From Amphimedon queenslandica (Eukaryota > Porifera > Demospongiae > Haplosclerida > Niphatidae), in assembly GCF_000090795.2 (NCBI RefSeq), contig NW_003546304.1, positions 260,167 to 320,828 on the forward strand: 60,662 nucleotides of DNA, written 5' to 3'. Below the pieces are notes generated by a model. The model saw only the letters and a list, made by a program, of their open reading frames with translations. It ran no database searches and was not told the origin of the DNA. How positions within the stretch are numbered: the stretch's first letter is position 1; every line of letters begins with the position of its first letter. Below, piece after piece: positions 45,611 through 55,640 of the stretch. A program made the translations under genes and the position numbers.

Positions 45611-46087
45611 GACAGTTGTAGGTGGGATTGTGTTTGGGGTGGGTGGTTGGAATTTAACCCGAGTTTTAAAAATTAACTGTAATGTTGTAGCATAAAATTA
45701 TCAGGTTGCAGCAAGCCATCAATCAATTACTCTTGGCTTCATTGAGCTGATTAAAGATCAAGCTAGGCGATAATTTATCAATTACTCTTGGCTTCATTGA
45801 GCTGATTAAAGATCAAGCTAGGCGATAATTTATGAACCTAGCATGTACAAACTTCCTTGTCCACCCAACAACACTCTTAATCAGTAATGCAATGATACAA
45901 AGTGTAGAATTTTCAGTGACAACAAGGTTAGCAATGTGATTATGAATGTATGGTTTCTCTTGGCATTATAGCCATGTGAATTGGCATAACTTGATTTGAC
46001 TCATAAAATTCATTTAGGATGTTGTGACTGTATTTAATCTGTGTACAGCCTACACCTCATCATCAGTCATTCTTCCAGACAAGAAGA
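45611..46087. promoter_or_regulatory. Divergent intergenic region with a 55-bp tandem duplication
   Basis: This 477-bp gap separates the outward-facing starts of the CARD-TM-Death gene and the beta-helix receptor. A 55-bp unit beginning ATCAATTACTCTTGGCTTC is duplicated perfectly at 45722-45776 and 45777-45831. It may hold shared regulatory sites; no gene is seen. Confidence 0.6.
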
Positions 46088-49000
46088 ATGCATCTTCTAC
46101 TAGCAACTGCTCTGTTTGTCATCAGCTGCAAACTCTCTTCTGCTCAGTACTATGTCTCTGAAAACTGTGCAGCTCATAATGCGCCTCTACCTTGTGACAA
46201 TTTTTCAGAGTATGCTGAACATATCGATGAATACAGCAATGCTGTCTTCTACTTCATCGGTACGAATTACGTAAGGTCTCTTGTCAATTTTTGCGAGACT
46301 GATAACATAACATTAGAAGGACTGGATCAAAATGCTGTTATTGCTTGCTATGATGATGATGAAGAGGATGTTGGTCTTGCTATCACTGAGAGCAGTCACT
46401 TTTCCTTTAATAGTATTAGTTTGTACAACTGTAAAATGGTTGTTATGAATTCCTCCAATATCTCTATCACTGGGTCACTTTTTTATGAAGTTGACGATCT
46501 TGATATGAAGAATGCATTAGATGTCAGTTTTTCCCACTCGATATTGTACAAGACCTCACTCTATTTTTTGTACACTGCTCTTAAGGAGTGCAACAGTGAG
46601 CTACAAAACTACTCATTATCCTTGTTCAATCTTTCAGGGATTAACACGGATATTGTTGTAGCAATGATACACAGCACAGCATATAATCTATCAGTCAGTC
46701 TGGATCACATTAATATCACGAGTAACTACACTACAGAAAATATCAAGATCAAACTGAGCAACTCGATGTATTCTATTAGAATTGCTGATACGTCAACATA
46801 CAATGGAAGAAGTGGCTTGATTTTTTCGTTCATTCGTGACCTTGAAGAAAGGTGCGATATTGCTGGTATTGATCCATCATTACAATCAGTTATTGTTAAG
46901 GACAGCCATTTCTATGGCAATGCTATCTGTGGAATCCTCATAGACAGCACTATTGTAAATAGCAGGCTCCATGAGTTTTTCATTCAGTCTATCTCAATCA
47001 CCAACAATAGTTACTTTGGTCTAATAGTTGCTTTTGATTTTTTGACATGCCCTGAAATACATATTGAGAACGCTAACATATCGCATAATCCACGGAACTG
47101 GATATATAACTGTGATAGTGTATTGCTAAGTAATGTTAGAATTATTGAGACTCTCTCAACAGGATTGGCATTGAAGGGATCATCTATAGCAGTTAAGAAC
47201 AGTTTAGTATTTATGAACAACAGTGGAGTCAATGGAGGTGGTGTATCACTAAATGGAAGCTCATTTATTCTATTGTTTCCGGGAGCTTCAATAGATTTTA
47301 TAGGCAACCGTGCCTCTAATAAAGGAGGAGGGATATACAATTCAGAACATATTTTGTGCCCGTTCATTTTTTTAGGTGAAGAAGAGGATTTTGTGCTCCC
47401 AGTACTAAACTTTCAGGACAACTCAGCAGGAACTATAGGAAATGATAGCTATGGAGTAATACTGTTTGGTGAGCCTGTACAATTGGTAGTGAATGAGACA
47501 GACATTTCATCTACAACTGATGCAGTGAGGATGCATTTCTGTGAGCCTGGGTTAGAAAACGAAAACACGACTAATCTGATGGACAAACAAAATATTTTCC
47601 CTGGACAAAAGGTGGAATTTTATGTGACTATGCTTGGCTTTGGCGCTAATTTGTCAGCATACAGCACTACTGATGGCTCTGTTGATATCATTCTACGCCA
47701 TCCTAATTATGAGGGACAAACAATCAAGTTTGAAACACAGCCTGTTGCAGCAAGTTGTTCTAAAGTTGAATTCCTGCCAGACGCATCTCTTCTAATTGGA
47801 GATGACACAGAAGTAGAGTTGCAGATTCGTCAGACTAAGGAATTAAACTTAATTAACATTGATTATGAAGCACTTCAATTCCAATTCATTGTGAATCAGT
47901 GTCCAATTGGTTTCAGCATGAATGAGTCAGGAATCTGTGATTGCACAGAAAATATTTCATCAGCTAAGAATGTAACGTGTGACATAAACAACCTGACTCT
48001 CTCCCACAATGGTTTGCGATGGATTGGGACACACAATGCTGGTGAGTCTTTTAATGCTAATGACAGTCATAGTGATGTTTGTATCATCAATGAGCATTGC
48101 CTTGTATATTGCATTCCAAGCAGCATTACATTCATGATCAATGATACCAATAATCAGTGCACAAACAACCGTGGTCAAAGATTGTGCGGATCCTGCAGAG
48201 AAGGATATAGTTTGCTCATTGGGTCAAACAACTGTGGCTTATGTGATAGCAAGTACTTCATAATAGCATGGGTTGCTCTCTTTGCAGTGATGGGCATAGC
48301 AATGGTCGTTTTTCTGATTCTCCTCAATTTAACTGTATCTCAAGGTACACTGAATGGCTTATTGTTTTATGCAAACATTATAAAACTATACGAGCCAGTC
48401 TTTTCAAGAGAAAGGGCACTACCAGCTCTTGGTCAAGTTATATCGTGGATAAATCTAGACTTTGGAATCGAAGCATGTTTTTACAAAGGAATGGATAGAT
48501 ATGCTAAAGAATGGCTTCAGTTTGTTTTCCCTTTCTACCTATGGATAATCATCATTATTATTATTCTACTGTGTAGAAGGTATGGTAAAATATCTAGATT
48601 ATTTGGTTCAAATACAGTTCCTGTATTGTGCACACTGCTCTTTCTTTCATACTCCAAACTAATACGTACAGTTGTAATTGCGTTAGACAGAAGGGACATT
48701 ACCATTCACTGCACAGGCAATGTAACATCATTGAGTGTTTGGTATGAAGATCCTACAGTCGAATACGGTAAAGGCAAACATGCGGCACTATTTGTGTTTG
48801 CTTTATTAGTTATGATTCTATTCATCGTACCATACACATGCCTCATTTTATTCAGTCCTCTATTTGAAAAGCATATGTCAAACTATAAAATGTTCAATAA
48901 GTATTGGAGTTGGATCAAACCTATTGTTGATGCACACAGTGGCCCCATGAAAGACAAGTATCGATTCTGGCCTGGTGTATTATTAGTAGCCAGATTACCA

Positions 49001-49480
49001 ATGCTTTTGTCTGTCATATTGGTAGACAGTTACATTTTACGACGGTTGTATCTCTTGTGTATCTTACTGACAGTCTTAGCGATACTATTCTCACTTGGGT
49101 ATTGCTTTGGTGGATTGTACAGAAACAAACGACACGACTTCCTTGAAGCCTGGTTCCTATTCAACTTGAGCATCATGGCAAGTTTAGCAGTGATCAGCAA
49201 TGATACCAGCATAGTGGCAATATGGTTCAATATCTCCCTTGGGATATTCACTGTCACGTTTGCTGTAATTATCCATTACCATTTGCATCAACAACTCCTC
49301 CATCACACATGGTACAGATCTCTACTGAGGCGCAAGAAACAAGAGAAGCCCAAACAGGAAGAGAAGGAAGAAATCAAGACACACAAAACTGTTGATGCTC
49401 AAAAGCGCGAGATTGTCCCAAGGACTACAAATATCAGGATTAACCACCATGGCCGTGAATCCGTTATTGAACTCTATTAA
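46088..49480 (+). CDS. Intronless secreted beta-helix / multi-transmembrane receptor-like protein
   Basis: One uninterrupted 1130-codon ORF, unlike its intron-rich neighbours. Signal peptide MHLLLATALFVISC. Residues about 30-450 carry repeated N/I/S-rich strands typical of right-handed parallel beta-helix ectodomains (for example ITLEGL, then FSFNSISLYNCKMVV), with many N-glycosylation sequons. A cysteine-rich region (CPIGFSMNESGICDC, then CGSCREGYSLLIGSNNCGLC) precedes seven or eight hydrophobic helices starting near residue 720. The first is YFIIAWVALFAVMG. A conserved-looking loop (FGIEACFYKGMDRYAKEW) lies between helices. The tail is Lys/Glu-rich. I recognise no GPCR or channel signature. 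Lack of introns suggests retroposition or membership of an intronless expanded family. Function is unknown; surface sensing is inference. Confidence 0.85.
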   Translation: MHLLLATALFVISCKLSSAQYYVSENCAAHNAPLPCDNFSEYAEHIDEYSNAVFYFIGTNYVRSLVNFCETDNITLEGLDQNAVIACYDDDEEDVGLAITESSHFSFNSISLYNCKMVVMNSSNISITGSLFYEVDDLDMKNALDVSFSHSILYKTSLYFLYTALKECNSELQNYSLSLFNLSGINTDIVVAMIHSTAYNLSVSLDHINITSNYTTENIKIKLSNSMYSIRIADTSTYNGRSGLIFSFIRDLEERCDIAGIDPSLQSVIVKDSHFYGNAICGILIDSTIVNSRLHEFFIQSISITNNSYFGLIVAFDFLTCPEIHIENANISHNPRNWIYNCDSVLLSNVRIIETLSTGLALKGSSIAVKNSLVFMNNSGVNGGGVSLNGSSFILLFPGASIDFIGNRASNKGGGIYNSEHILCPFIFLGEEEDFVLPVLNFQDNSAGTIGNDSYGVILFGEPVQLVVNETDISSTTDAVRMHFCEPGLENENTTNLMDKQNIFPGQKVEFYVTMLGFGANLSAYSTTDGSVDIILRHPNYEGQTIKFETQPVAASCSKVEFLPDASLLIGDDTEVELQIRQTKELNLINIDYEALQFQFIVNQCPIGFSMNESGICDCTENISSAKNVTCDINNLTLSHNGLRWIGTHNAGESFNANDSHSDVCIINEHCLVYCIPSSITFMINDTNNQCTNNRGQRLCGSCREGYSLLIGSNNCGLCDSKYFIIAWVALFAVMGIAMVVFLILLNLTVSQGTLNGLLFYANIIKLYEPVFSRERALPALGQVISWINLDFGIEACFYKGMDRYAKEWLQFVFPFYLWIIIIIIILLCRRYGKISRLFGSNTVPVLCTLLFLSYSKLIRTVVIALDRRDITIHCTGNVTSLSVWYEDPTVEYGKGKHAALFVFALLVMILFIVPYTCLILFSPLFEKHMSNYKMFNKYWSWIKPIVDAHSGPMKDKYRFWPGVLLVARLPMLLSVILVDSYILRRLYLLCILLTVLAILFSLGYCFGGLYRNKRHDFLEAWFLFNLSIMASLAVISNDTSIVAIWFNISLGIFTVTFAVIIHYHLHQQLLHHTWYRSLLRRKKQEKPKQEEKEEIKTHKTVDAQKREIVPRTTNIRINHHGRESVIELY

Positions 49481-49613
49481 CATGCTTTTGACATATCTAT
49501 TACATATTATTGTTTGTATCATCCTTAGTGGCTGTCCTTAGCAAATATCAAGCTATAAGGTTTCATAATTAATAAATGTATTCATTTTATTTTTTTATAA
49601 TAATAAAAAATCA

Positions 49614-50910
49614 TTATGATGTAGTAGACATACTCTTTAAACACTCAAGCAAAGTGATAATATCGTCCCTGCACCAAACATTGGTGAGGTCTTCTGTAGA
49701 CTCATTCCCATTCTCAGTAGAGACAGAACTCAGTTCCAATGATATGCTATCCACAATCTTACACCAGTCTTGTAGATAAAGTCTTGTTTCATTAGTAATA
49801 GGTGACTCATCAGTTTGTAATTGGGTTTGATTGCACCAAATTTTATAGTTCTCTAACAGCTTGATCCCTTCATCATACTGCGACCAACACGACGTCAAAT
49901 TAGCAATGTCCACTGAAGCTAGTTTCTGTATTAGTGTCTGATTGTGAAAAACATCAGTACATTGAACAGCTACATATAAAAATAAAAAGCAAATAACAGT
50001 ATAGTGTTCATTCCTTCATACCTGATGATGAGGGCCATAAAATATAAGCCAGTATAATAGCTAATAGTCCAACTAAGACACTACCAGCAACTGACAGTAT
50101 TACATATATGGGAGTGGCATAGTAATTCTCACCATCTAAAAGAAAAATATAAAAATAAAAAAATACAAAAAAGAAATTTTAACCCCGCAAAATTTAACCC
50201 TTTACCTATTTAATACCAAACACAAAAATGAATGTGTTAGCTTGATGTTAGTGTTACATCATTATTATTAGGCTATTACAATATTTATATTTTATAGTTT
50301 TCCATCCATTTTATAAGCAGACATGCAAGCGGTGTAATTAATTACATGTATTATAATAATTATGTTGTGAATAAAATAATTATTAATATCAATAATAGTA
50401 TAAATTGTGTGCATGTATAACTAATGCAAAACCACAATGATTAATAGCGAGCAGCACCAGGAAATGGTACACTATAAATCTTATTGGAGTTGCCTGCCTT
50501 ACTAGTACAAACTTACAATATTCTTTTTCCATTCGAACTACAACCTCGTTCAAAGGCGAGTGCTTCCTAAAAGAGTTCATAATGATAGGAAAAGACTCTG
50601 GGTCCCTCTGAAGAGCTACTCGTACACGAGACATGAGGGAAGAAGCGAAAATCATGTCCACCAATGGGTCACACTGATTGACCGTCTTTGAGAATTCACT
50701 GTAAACCCTCTCGGGAATGACGTTAATGTCTAAAAGATCAATGGCGACGGACATGGTGTGGTTCATACGCGAGGCTATCGCTCTGATCAACGGGAGATTG
50801 TATTTCTTGATGAGGTACAGAGCTTTCTTTGCTCTTTGATCACGAACAAACTTGTCGATGGACTTCATGTTTTTCTGACCACGCCTTGCGACACGCCCAA
50901 CAACCAACAT
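49614..50910 (-). CDS. CARD-like single-pass membrane protein with Cys/N-glycan-rich C-terminus
   Basis: Three exons (high-low), 50910-50517, 50135-50022 and 49969-49614, give 287 aa. The basic N-terminus leads into a helical region (about 27-130) with CARD spacing (KALYLIKKYNLPLIRAI, INVIPERVYSEF, SFPIIMNSFRKHSPLNEVV). One TM follows at about 140-165 (VILSVAGSVLVGLLAIILAY). The C-terminal ~120 residues have five N-x-S/T sequons (NQT, NLT, NQT, NET, NES) and several cysteines, so this side is probably extracellular and the CARD-like side cytoplasmic. No signal peptide. Exon plan and order (CARD-like, linker, TM, C-domain) parallel the gene at 44215-45610, from which it is separated by the beta-helix receptor. 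It converges on that receptor (stops 133 bp apart). Confidence 0.65.
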
Positions 50911-51184
50911 GTGGGTCTGTCACGTGATGCTGTCAGTTATTAAAATAGGTGTGGTTACCCACGTGGTGTCTTGATGATTTTGTTAAAGATTCTTAGAGTC
51001 AGACATTCTACTTCTTTTATAAACTCTTGTTTTCCATTTAGCTCAGTATTAAGGTGAGATTTTGCTCTAAAATACAATTAAAATGCCTTGAGTATGAGAT
51101 ACCAAGCCTAGCCTATTTGATATTGGATCTGATCCTCATTTTAATTAAAATTTCCTTTAATTTTAAATTAGGTGGAACACTGTG
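50911..51184. promoter_or_regulatory. Divergent promoter, CARD-like gene (-) / MYG1 (+)
   Basis: 274 bp between outward-facing ATGs, with AGGTGTGGTT at about 50947 and a CACGTG-type E-box (CCCACGTGGTG near 50958). A splice acceptor-like TTAAATTAG just before the MYG1 ATG suggests a 5' UTR intron for MYG1. Confidence 0.45.
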
Positions 51185-54100
51185 ATGTCAATTCCCAAAA
51201 TCGGGACGCACAATGGGAAGTTCCATTGTGACGAGGTATTAGCGTGCTACATGTTAAAGGTTCTTCCAGAGTACCAAGAAGCAGCTATCGTTAGGTCGAG
51301 GGACCCCCAGGTACTGGATAAGTGTGATATTGTGGTTGATGTTGGTGCTGTCTATGATCATGACAAGTTACGCTATGATCATCATCAAAGGTGAGGTCAC
51401 AGAGGAAAGGAAAGGGAGGCAGTACAATTGTTTTTTTATATGTGTACATGTATTGTTGCTTTTCACAGCGTACTTGTTAATTTCGGTATTTTTGATAAGC
51501 CTATGATAATTATTATAATTGTAATATTTATAATAATTATATTATTGACCCAATCATGACATATTGTTTTCATTGTGGTTTTTATTTACTCAAGGGGTTT
51601 TAATGAGACAATGCATTCGTTAAGTAAGAGTACTAAACCTTGGACTACCAAACTTAGCAGTGCTGGCCTGATCTATTATCATTACGGAGAGAGGGTGTTG
51701 TCTGCACTAACAGGTAAAGCAAGTTATTTTATTCCTTTTTTTTAAAGTAATTATTTTTGCCATTTAATAGGTTTTAGCATTGGATCGTCAGAGTTGGCTA
51801 GTCTTTATGATGCTGTGTATAATAATTTCATTGAAGAGATTGATGCTGTGGACAATGGGATTCAGGATAGAGAGGGCATACCTAAGCGAGTGATAAAAAT
51901 ATTATTGCTATTATTATTATTATTTTATTTATTATTATAATAATATTATTATTATTATTTTAGATACAAGATAACAAGTACTATTGGATATCGTGTTAGT
52001 AGACTTAATTCACGTTGGAATGATACAGATCATAAGCCTGATGTAAGCCTAATATCTTTGGATTTTGGAGTGACTTTTAAAATTCATGAAAGATTTAATT
52101 TTGATTGGAATCAGCTTAAACTTAATGCACAATATAAGTACATGTATATGTATCAGAAAAAATTATTAAATGAAGAATTCTCTCCTTTTCATTTTTGGCA
52201 AAATTTGGCCAAGAACCCTGTACTATACTTTGGCCCGATTTTGGAGCAACTTTTAAAATTCATGAAAACTTCAATTGTGATCAGAATCAGCTCAAATTTG
52301 ATACACAACATAAGTACATGTATATGTATCAGAAAAAATATAAAAATGGGGAGTTCTCTCCTTTTTGTTTTTGGCGAAATTTTTGACCAAGAACCCTGTA
52401 CTATAGTACAGGGACTTTGGCCCGATTTTGGAGCTAACTTTAAAAATTCATGAAAAATTCAATTGTGATCGGAATCAGCTCAAACTTGATACACAACATA
52501 AGTACATGTATATGTATCAGAAAAAATTATTAAAATGGAGAATTTTCTCCTTTTGATTTTTGGCGAAATTTGACCAAGAACCCTGTACTATAGTACAGGA
52601 ACTTTGGCCCGATTTTGGAGCAACTTTAAAAATTCATGAAAAATTCAATTGTGATCGGAATCAGCTCAAATTTGATACACAACGTAAGTACATGTATATG
52701 TATCAGAAAAAATTATAAAAATGGAGAATTCTTTCCTTTTCATTTTTGGCAAAATTTGACCAAGAACCCTGTACTATAGTACAGGGACTTTCACCCAATT
52801 TTGATTATTTAATTTTGATCAAATTGGGTCAAGCTTTCTACGCAACATAAGTACATGTATGTGTAGTAAAGAAAATCATAAAAATGAAGAATTCTCTACT
52901 AGCCATTTTTGACGAAATGAATCTTGATCTCAAAATTTCTATGTAACACATGCATAAGAACATTTTAAATTGGAATTTTGAGTTGATTCCAATTAAGATT
53001 AAAATTTTAAAGTTACTATTATTAATAATAATTTATCTCTAGGAAAGATTCAAATACGCAATGGAGAGAGTAGGGGAAGAGTTTAATGATATCATACAAC
53101 ATTACAAGGACTCATGGCTTCCGGCTAGATCTATTGTATTGTCTGCTATTGAAAAGAGACACGAGGTAGTACCGTAGGGGGGCCTTTGTTGAGGGCTGTA
53201 AATTTTGCAGATTTGCAATTTTTTTAAAGATTCATGAATATTAGATCTACTTTTGCAAAAATCAAATTAGTACGGTACAAGATGGCAGATGGCATAAACT
53301 TGCAAAAAATAAATTCGCGAAACCTATAGCCCTCAAAAAAAGGTGCCCTACTGTAAATTATTCATTATGCACTTTGTCGATGTATTTTAGGTTGATGCAT
53401 CGGGTGAGGTTATTAATTTAGAGCAGTATTGTCCATGGGTTGAACACCTCCTTATGCTGGAGTCTCAGATGAACCTTAAGAAAACTATAAAGTTTGTCCT
53501 CTATCCGGAGGAGAGTGGGAAGTGGAGGGTACAGGCAGTACCTCTCGCTACTGGCTCCTTTGTCAACCGGTCAGTTAATTGAAAAGAAATGATAATATTG
53601 TTAGCTAAAAATTTAAAACATTAAGGGCCCTGCCCTCTTGCCATACCCTAGTTGATATGATGTATGTGTACAAATATACATTATTCTATCAATAAGAGCT
53701 TTGCTGAGGCAAAAAATTACAAGGAAAGAATTCTTCGTTTTTATAATTTTTTTTCTGATACGTATACGTGTCCTTATGTTGTGTATCAACTTTGAGCTGA
53801 TTCTGATCAAATTTGTACTTTTTATGAATTTTTAAAGTTGCTCCAAATCCCATGTACTGTATTGTGGTGCTTGACTCAGCTCATGAAGCATATTGTTTAG
53901 TGCTTTGTGGGAAACATGCTAAATGCCTTTACATTAGTGTAATGGCTTGTGGTCAAATTTTAATGGCTTTCATCCAAAAATATTACAAATTGCAATATTG
54001 TAAATAGGACATCACCCCTGTCTTTCTCAGTGTCTGTAATTTGTATAAACATCCTTGGCAGTAATTACTGCCCTTCCTCTTTCTCTTTCCAATGATGCAG

Positions 54101-54269
54101 TGTGTCTTTGTTGGAGGAATGGAGAGGACTAAGAGATCAGGAACTATCAGACCTATCTGGTATACCAGGCTGTGTGTTTGTTCATGCCAATGGATTCATT
54201 GGCGGTAACTCTACACTTGATGGTGCACTGTCTATGGCTATGATTACCTTACAAAATAGGAAGAAATGA
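51185..54269 (+). CDS. MYG1: MYG1 exonuclease
   Basis: Seven exons, 51185-51390, 51595-51713, 51771-51885, 51964-52042, 53043-53165, 53391-53569 and 54101-54269, give 329 aa. The N-terminal [10 protein letters not shown] (residues 8-17) and the YDHH motif near 65 are the metal-binding DHH-like signatures of the MYG1/UPF0160 family. WVEHLLMLE and the C-terminal [11 protein letters not shown] block also match. Family members are nucleolar and mitochondrial 3'-5' RNA exonucleases linking cytosolic and mitochondrial translation. Intron 3 appears to use a GC donor (51886). Intron 4 holds five copies of the 185-bp repeat. It is slightly shorter than vertebrate MYG1 and ends 126 bp from the convergent CDC123-like stop. 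Confidence 0.92.
51886..51963 (+). other. Probable GC-AG intron in MYG1
   Basis: After GGCATACCTAA the next bases are GCGAGT, a GTGAGT donor with C at position 2. Splicing there to TTTTAG at 51963 gives PKYKITST, in frame and matching family Pro-Arg/Lys-Tyr. The only nearby GT donor (51890) leaves the wrong phase for the obvious acceptor. Confidence 0.65.
52050..52985. repeat. Tandem block of the ~185-bp family, reverse orientation (about 5 copies)
   Basis: Cores near 52216 (truncated), 52394, 52582 and 52767 carry CCCTGTACTATAGTACAGGG or one-base variants. Periodicity is about 186 bp. Flanking copies at both ends are degenerate. In MYG1 intron 4. Confidence 0.92.
53170..53355. mobile_element. 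MITE, TACCGTAGGG/CCCTACTGTA termini
   Basis: TACCGTAGGGGGGCCTTTG at the left mirrors a right end reading AAAGGTGCCCTACTGTA; an inner GAGGGCTGTAAATTTTGC pairs with its complement near 53325. Starts 5 bp after a MYG1 donor site. Related termini to the 12-kb and 45-kb elements. Confidence 0.7.
53680..53855. repeat. Single copy of the ~185-bp family, forward orientation
   Basis: GATACGTATACGTGTCCTTA, then GTTGTGTATCAACTTTGAGC and GTTGCTCCAAATC match the family; the palindromic core is lost. In the last MYG1 intron. Confidence 0.75.
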
Positions 54270-54395
54270 CAATATTATTAGTGAAAAATTGATTCTCTAA
54301 TATTATTTTAGCATATAATTTTCTATGAGATGCACTCTTAAAATTAATGTCATCATAATCATTATTACCATTACTGTTATATACTATTATTATTA

Positions 54396-55505
54396 TTATT
54401 GATCTAGTACAGCTCTCCACATTGGGTCAGTGGTATTCCTGAGTAGCAGTGGATCTTGTTCTATTGTTCTTATTCGTAGCTCCAAAGGACCCTTCATCAT
54501 CTGCTCCTTGTCCTTCTCCCAGTCCCAGAGGCCAGTAGAGGCAGGGAAGACAATCTCACCATCAAAAGGATTGATCTCCACGAGATAGACTTGCTCCGGA
54601 GTCCATGCAAAGTCGATGATGTACCTATCAATTGGGATTTGTGCTTTGATTGAGTCGTAGAATGTCTCCAGGTCAGATTGAATGAGAGGGACAAGAGACT
54701 GTAGCTGTGGAAACACAACCGGGTGGTTGTACTGGCCAATGGACGTCAGTTCCCTTCCCCAAACGAAGCCACGGAACTCTGCCCAGAGTGGTATGTCTAC
54801 CCATTCACGTAGCACGAGTGAGCATGTCTCTGATAGTTGAAGAGGATCAATGGGTCCACTGCTTTCTCCCGTGTCCAGTGCATATTGTAAGTCCTCACCC
54901 ACTCGTGTGCTTGAGGCTAGTAATTGGACTGCTTCCTCTCCAGTCTTTACATTTAGACTGTTAATAACTGACTCTTGGAGGAGTATCAGTTTATCATTGA
55001 GACTGGGTCCTTTAGAGCCCTCAGCCCTAATAGTAGCTAGCTGGGAGGTGTAATGTCGTTTAGCTTTCATGAATGCAAAGTGGGAGTCTTTGGGTGATCT
55101 TGTTGATAGCTTAACGAATACACCTTTACCATTGGGGGACAGTTTGTTGATGACACTCTCAATTCGTTGAGCCATGTCACTCAATTCAATTGGTATGCTC
55201 AGGCCTGTCTCTGGGGTTGGTTCAGGATCATTACTGGTTCTCTCCTTGAAAAACCTCTCCCAGTGCTGTATGATGGTGCGAGCTTCATCTGGCCTAATGC
55301 TAAGGAATTCGGTTTTGAATGTCTTGTCTTTCAAGGAACTGTACCACCTGTCCAGCCCTGTACTGAAAAGGTAGTCCCTCCTCTCTGCTTCTTTCTCCTG
55401 GGTCACTTCACCTTGTAGGGCTAGCTGATAGTTAGGGGCACTCCTGTCCTTCTCACCTGTTGCTTTCTTTAGTTTGACATTACTCAAAGACTCTGGGTTA
55501 ATCAT
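54396..55505 (-). CDS. D123/CDC123-like protein (ATP-grasp-fold family)
   Basis: Single exon, 369 aa. The central VFVKLSTRSPKDS, then LVLREWVDIPLWAEFRGFV, LTSIGQYNH, and the C-terminal VYLVEINPFDGEI correspond to the D123 family landmarks (KLSSRSPKDA-like, LVLRxW, AEFRxFV, SQ-Y, LIDxNPF). CDC123 is an ATP-grasp-like chaperone that assembles the eIF2 heterotrimer. This copy has a long N-terminal extension (about 120 aa, charged) and the WP-rich C-terminus differs from the canonical protein, so it may be a diverged paralogue rather than the housekeeping CDC123. No introns, in contrast to its neighbours. Downstream gene on the same strand after RFX, 135 bp spacing. Confidence 0.75.
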   Translation of the reverse strand: MINPESLSNVKLKKATGEKDRSAPNYQLALQGEVTQEKEAERRDYLFSTGLDRWYSSLKDKTFKTEFLSIRPDEARTIIQHWERFFKERTSNDPEPTPETGLSIPIELSDMAQRIESVINKLSPNGKGVFVKLSTRSPKDSHFAFMKAKRHYTSQLATIRAEGSKGPSLNDKLILLQESVINSLNVKTGEEAVQLLASSTRVGEDLQYALDTGESSGPIDPLQLSETCSLVLREWVDIPLWAEFRGFVWGRELTSIGQYNHPVVFPQLQSLVPLIQSDLETFYDSIKAQIPIDRYIIDFAWTPEQVYLVEINPFDGEIVFPASTGLWDWEKDKEQMMKGPLELRIRTIEQDPLLLRNTTDPMWRAVLDQ

Positions 55506-55640
55506 TGTCTAGCTCTCTGCAAGCAAATTGCCACACCTTTTGCAAGCACAGCATTGACAGTAATTGACAATTCATGAATTCAATAACAAACATAAATAAA
55601 TAATAGTGTTCTAAAAATTGTTAGAAATATAATATCTTTA

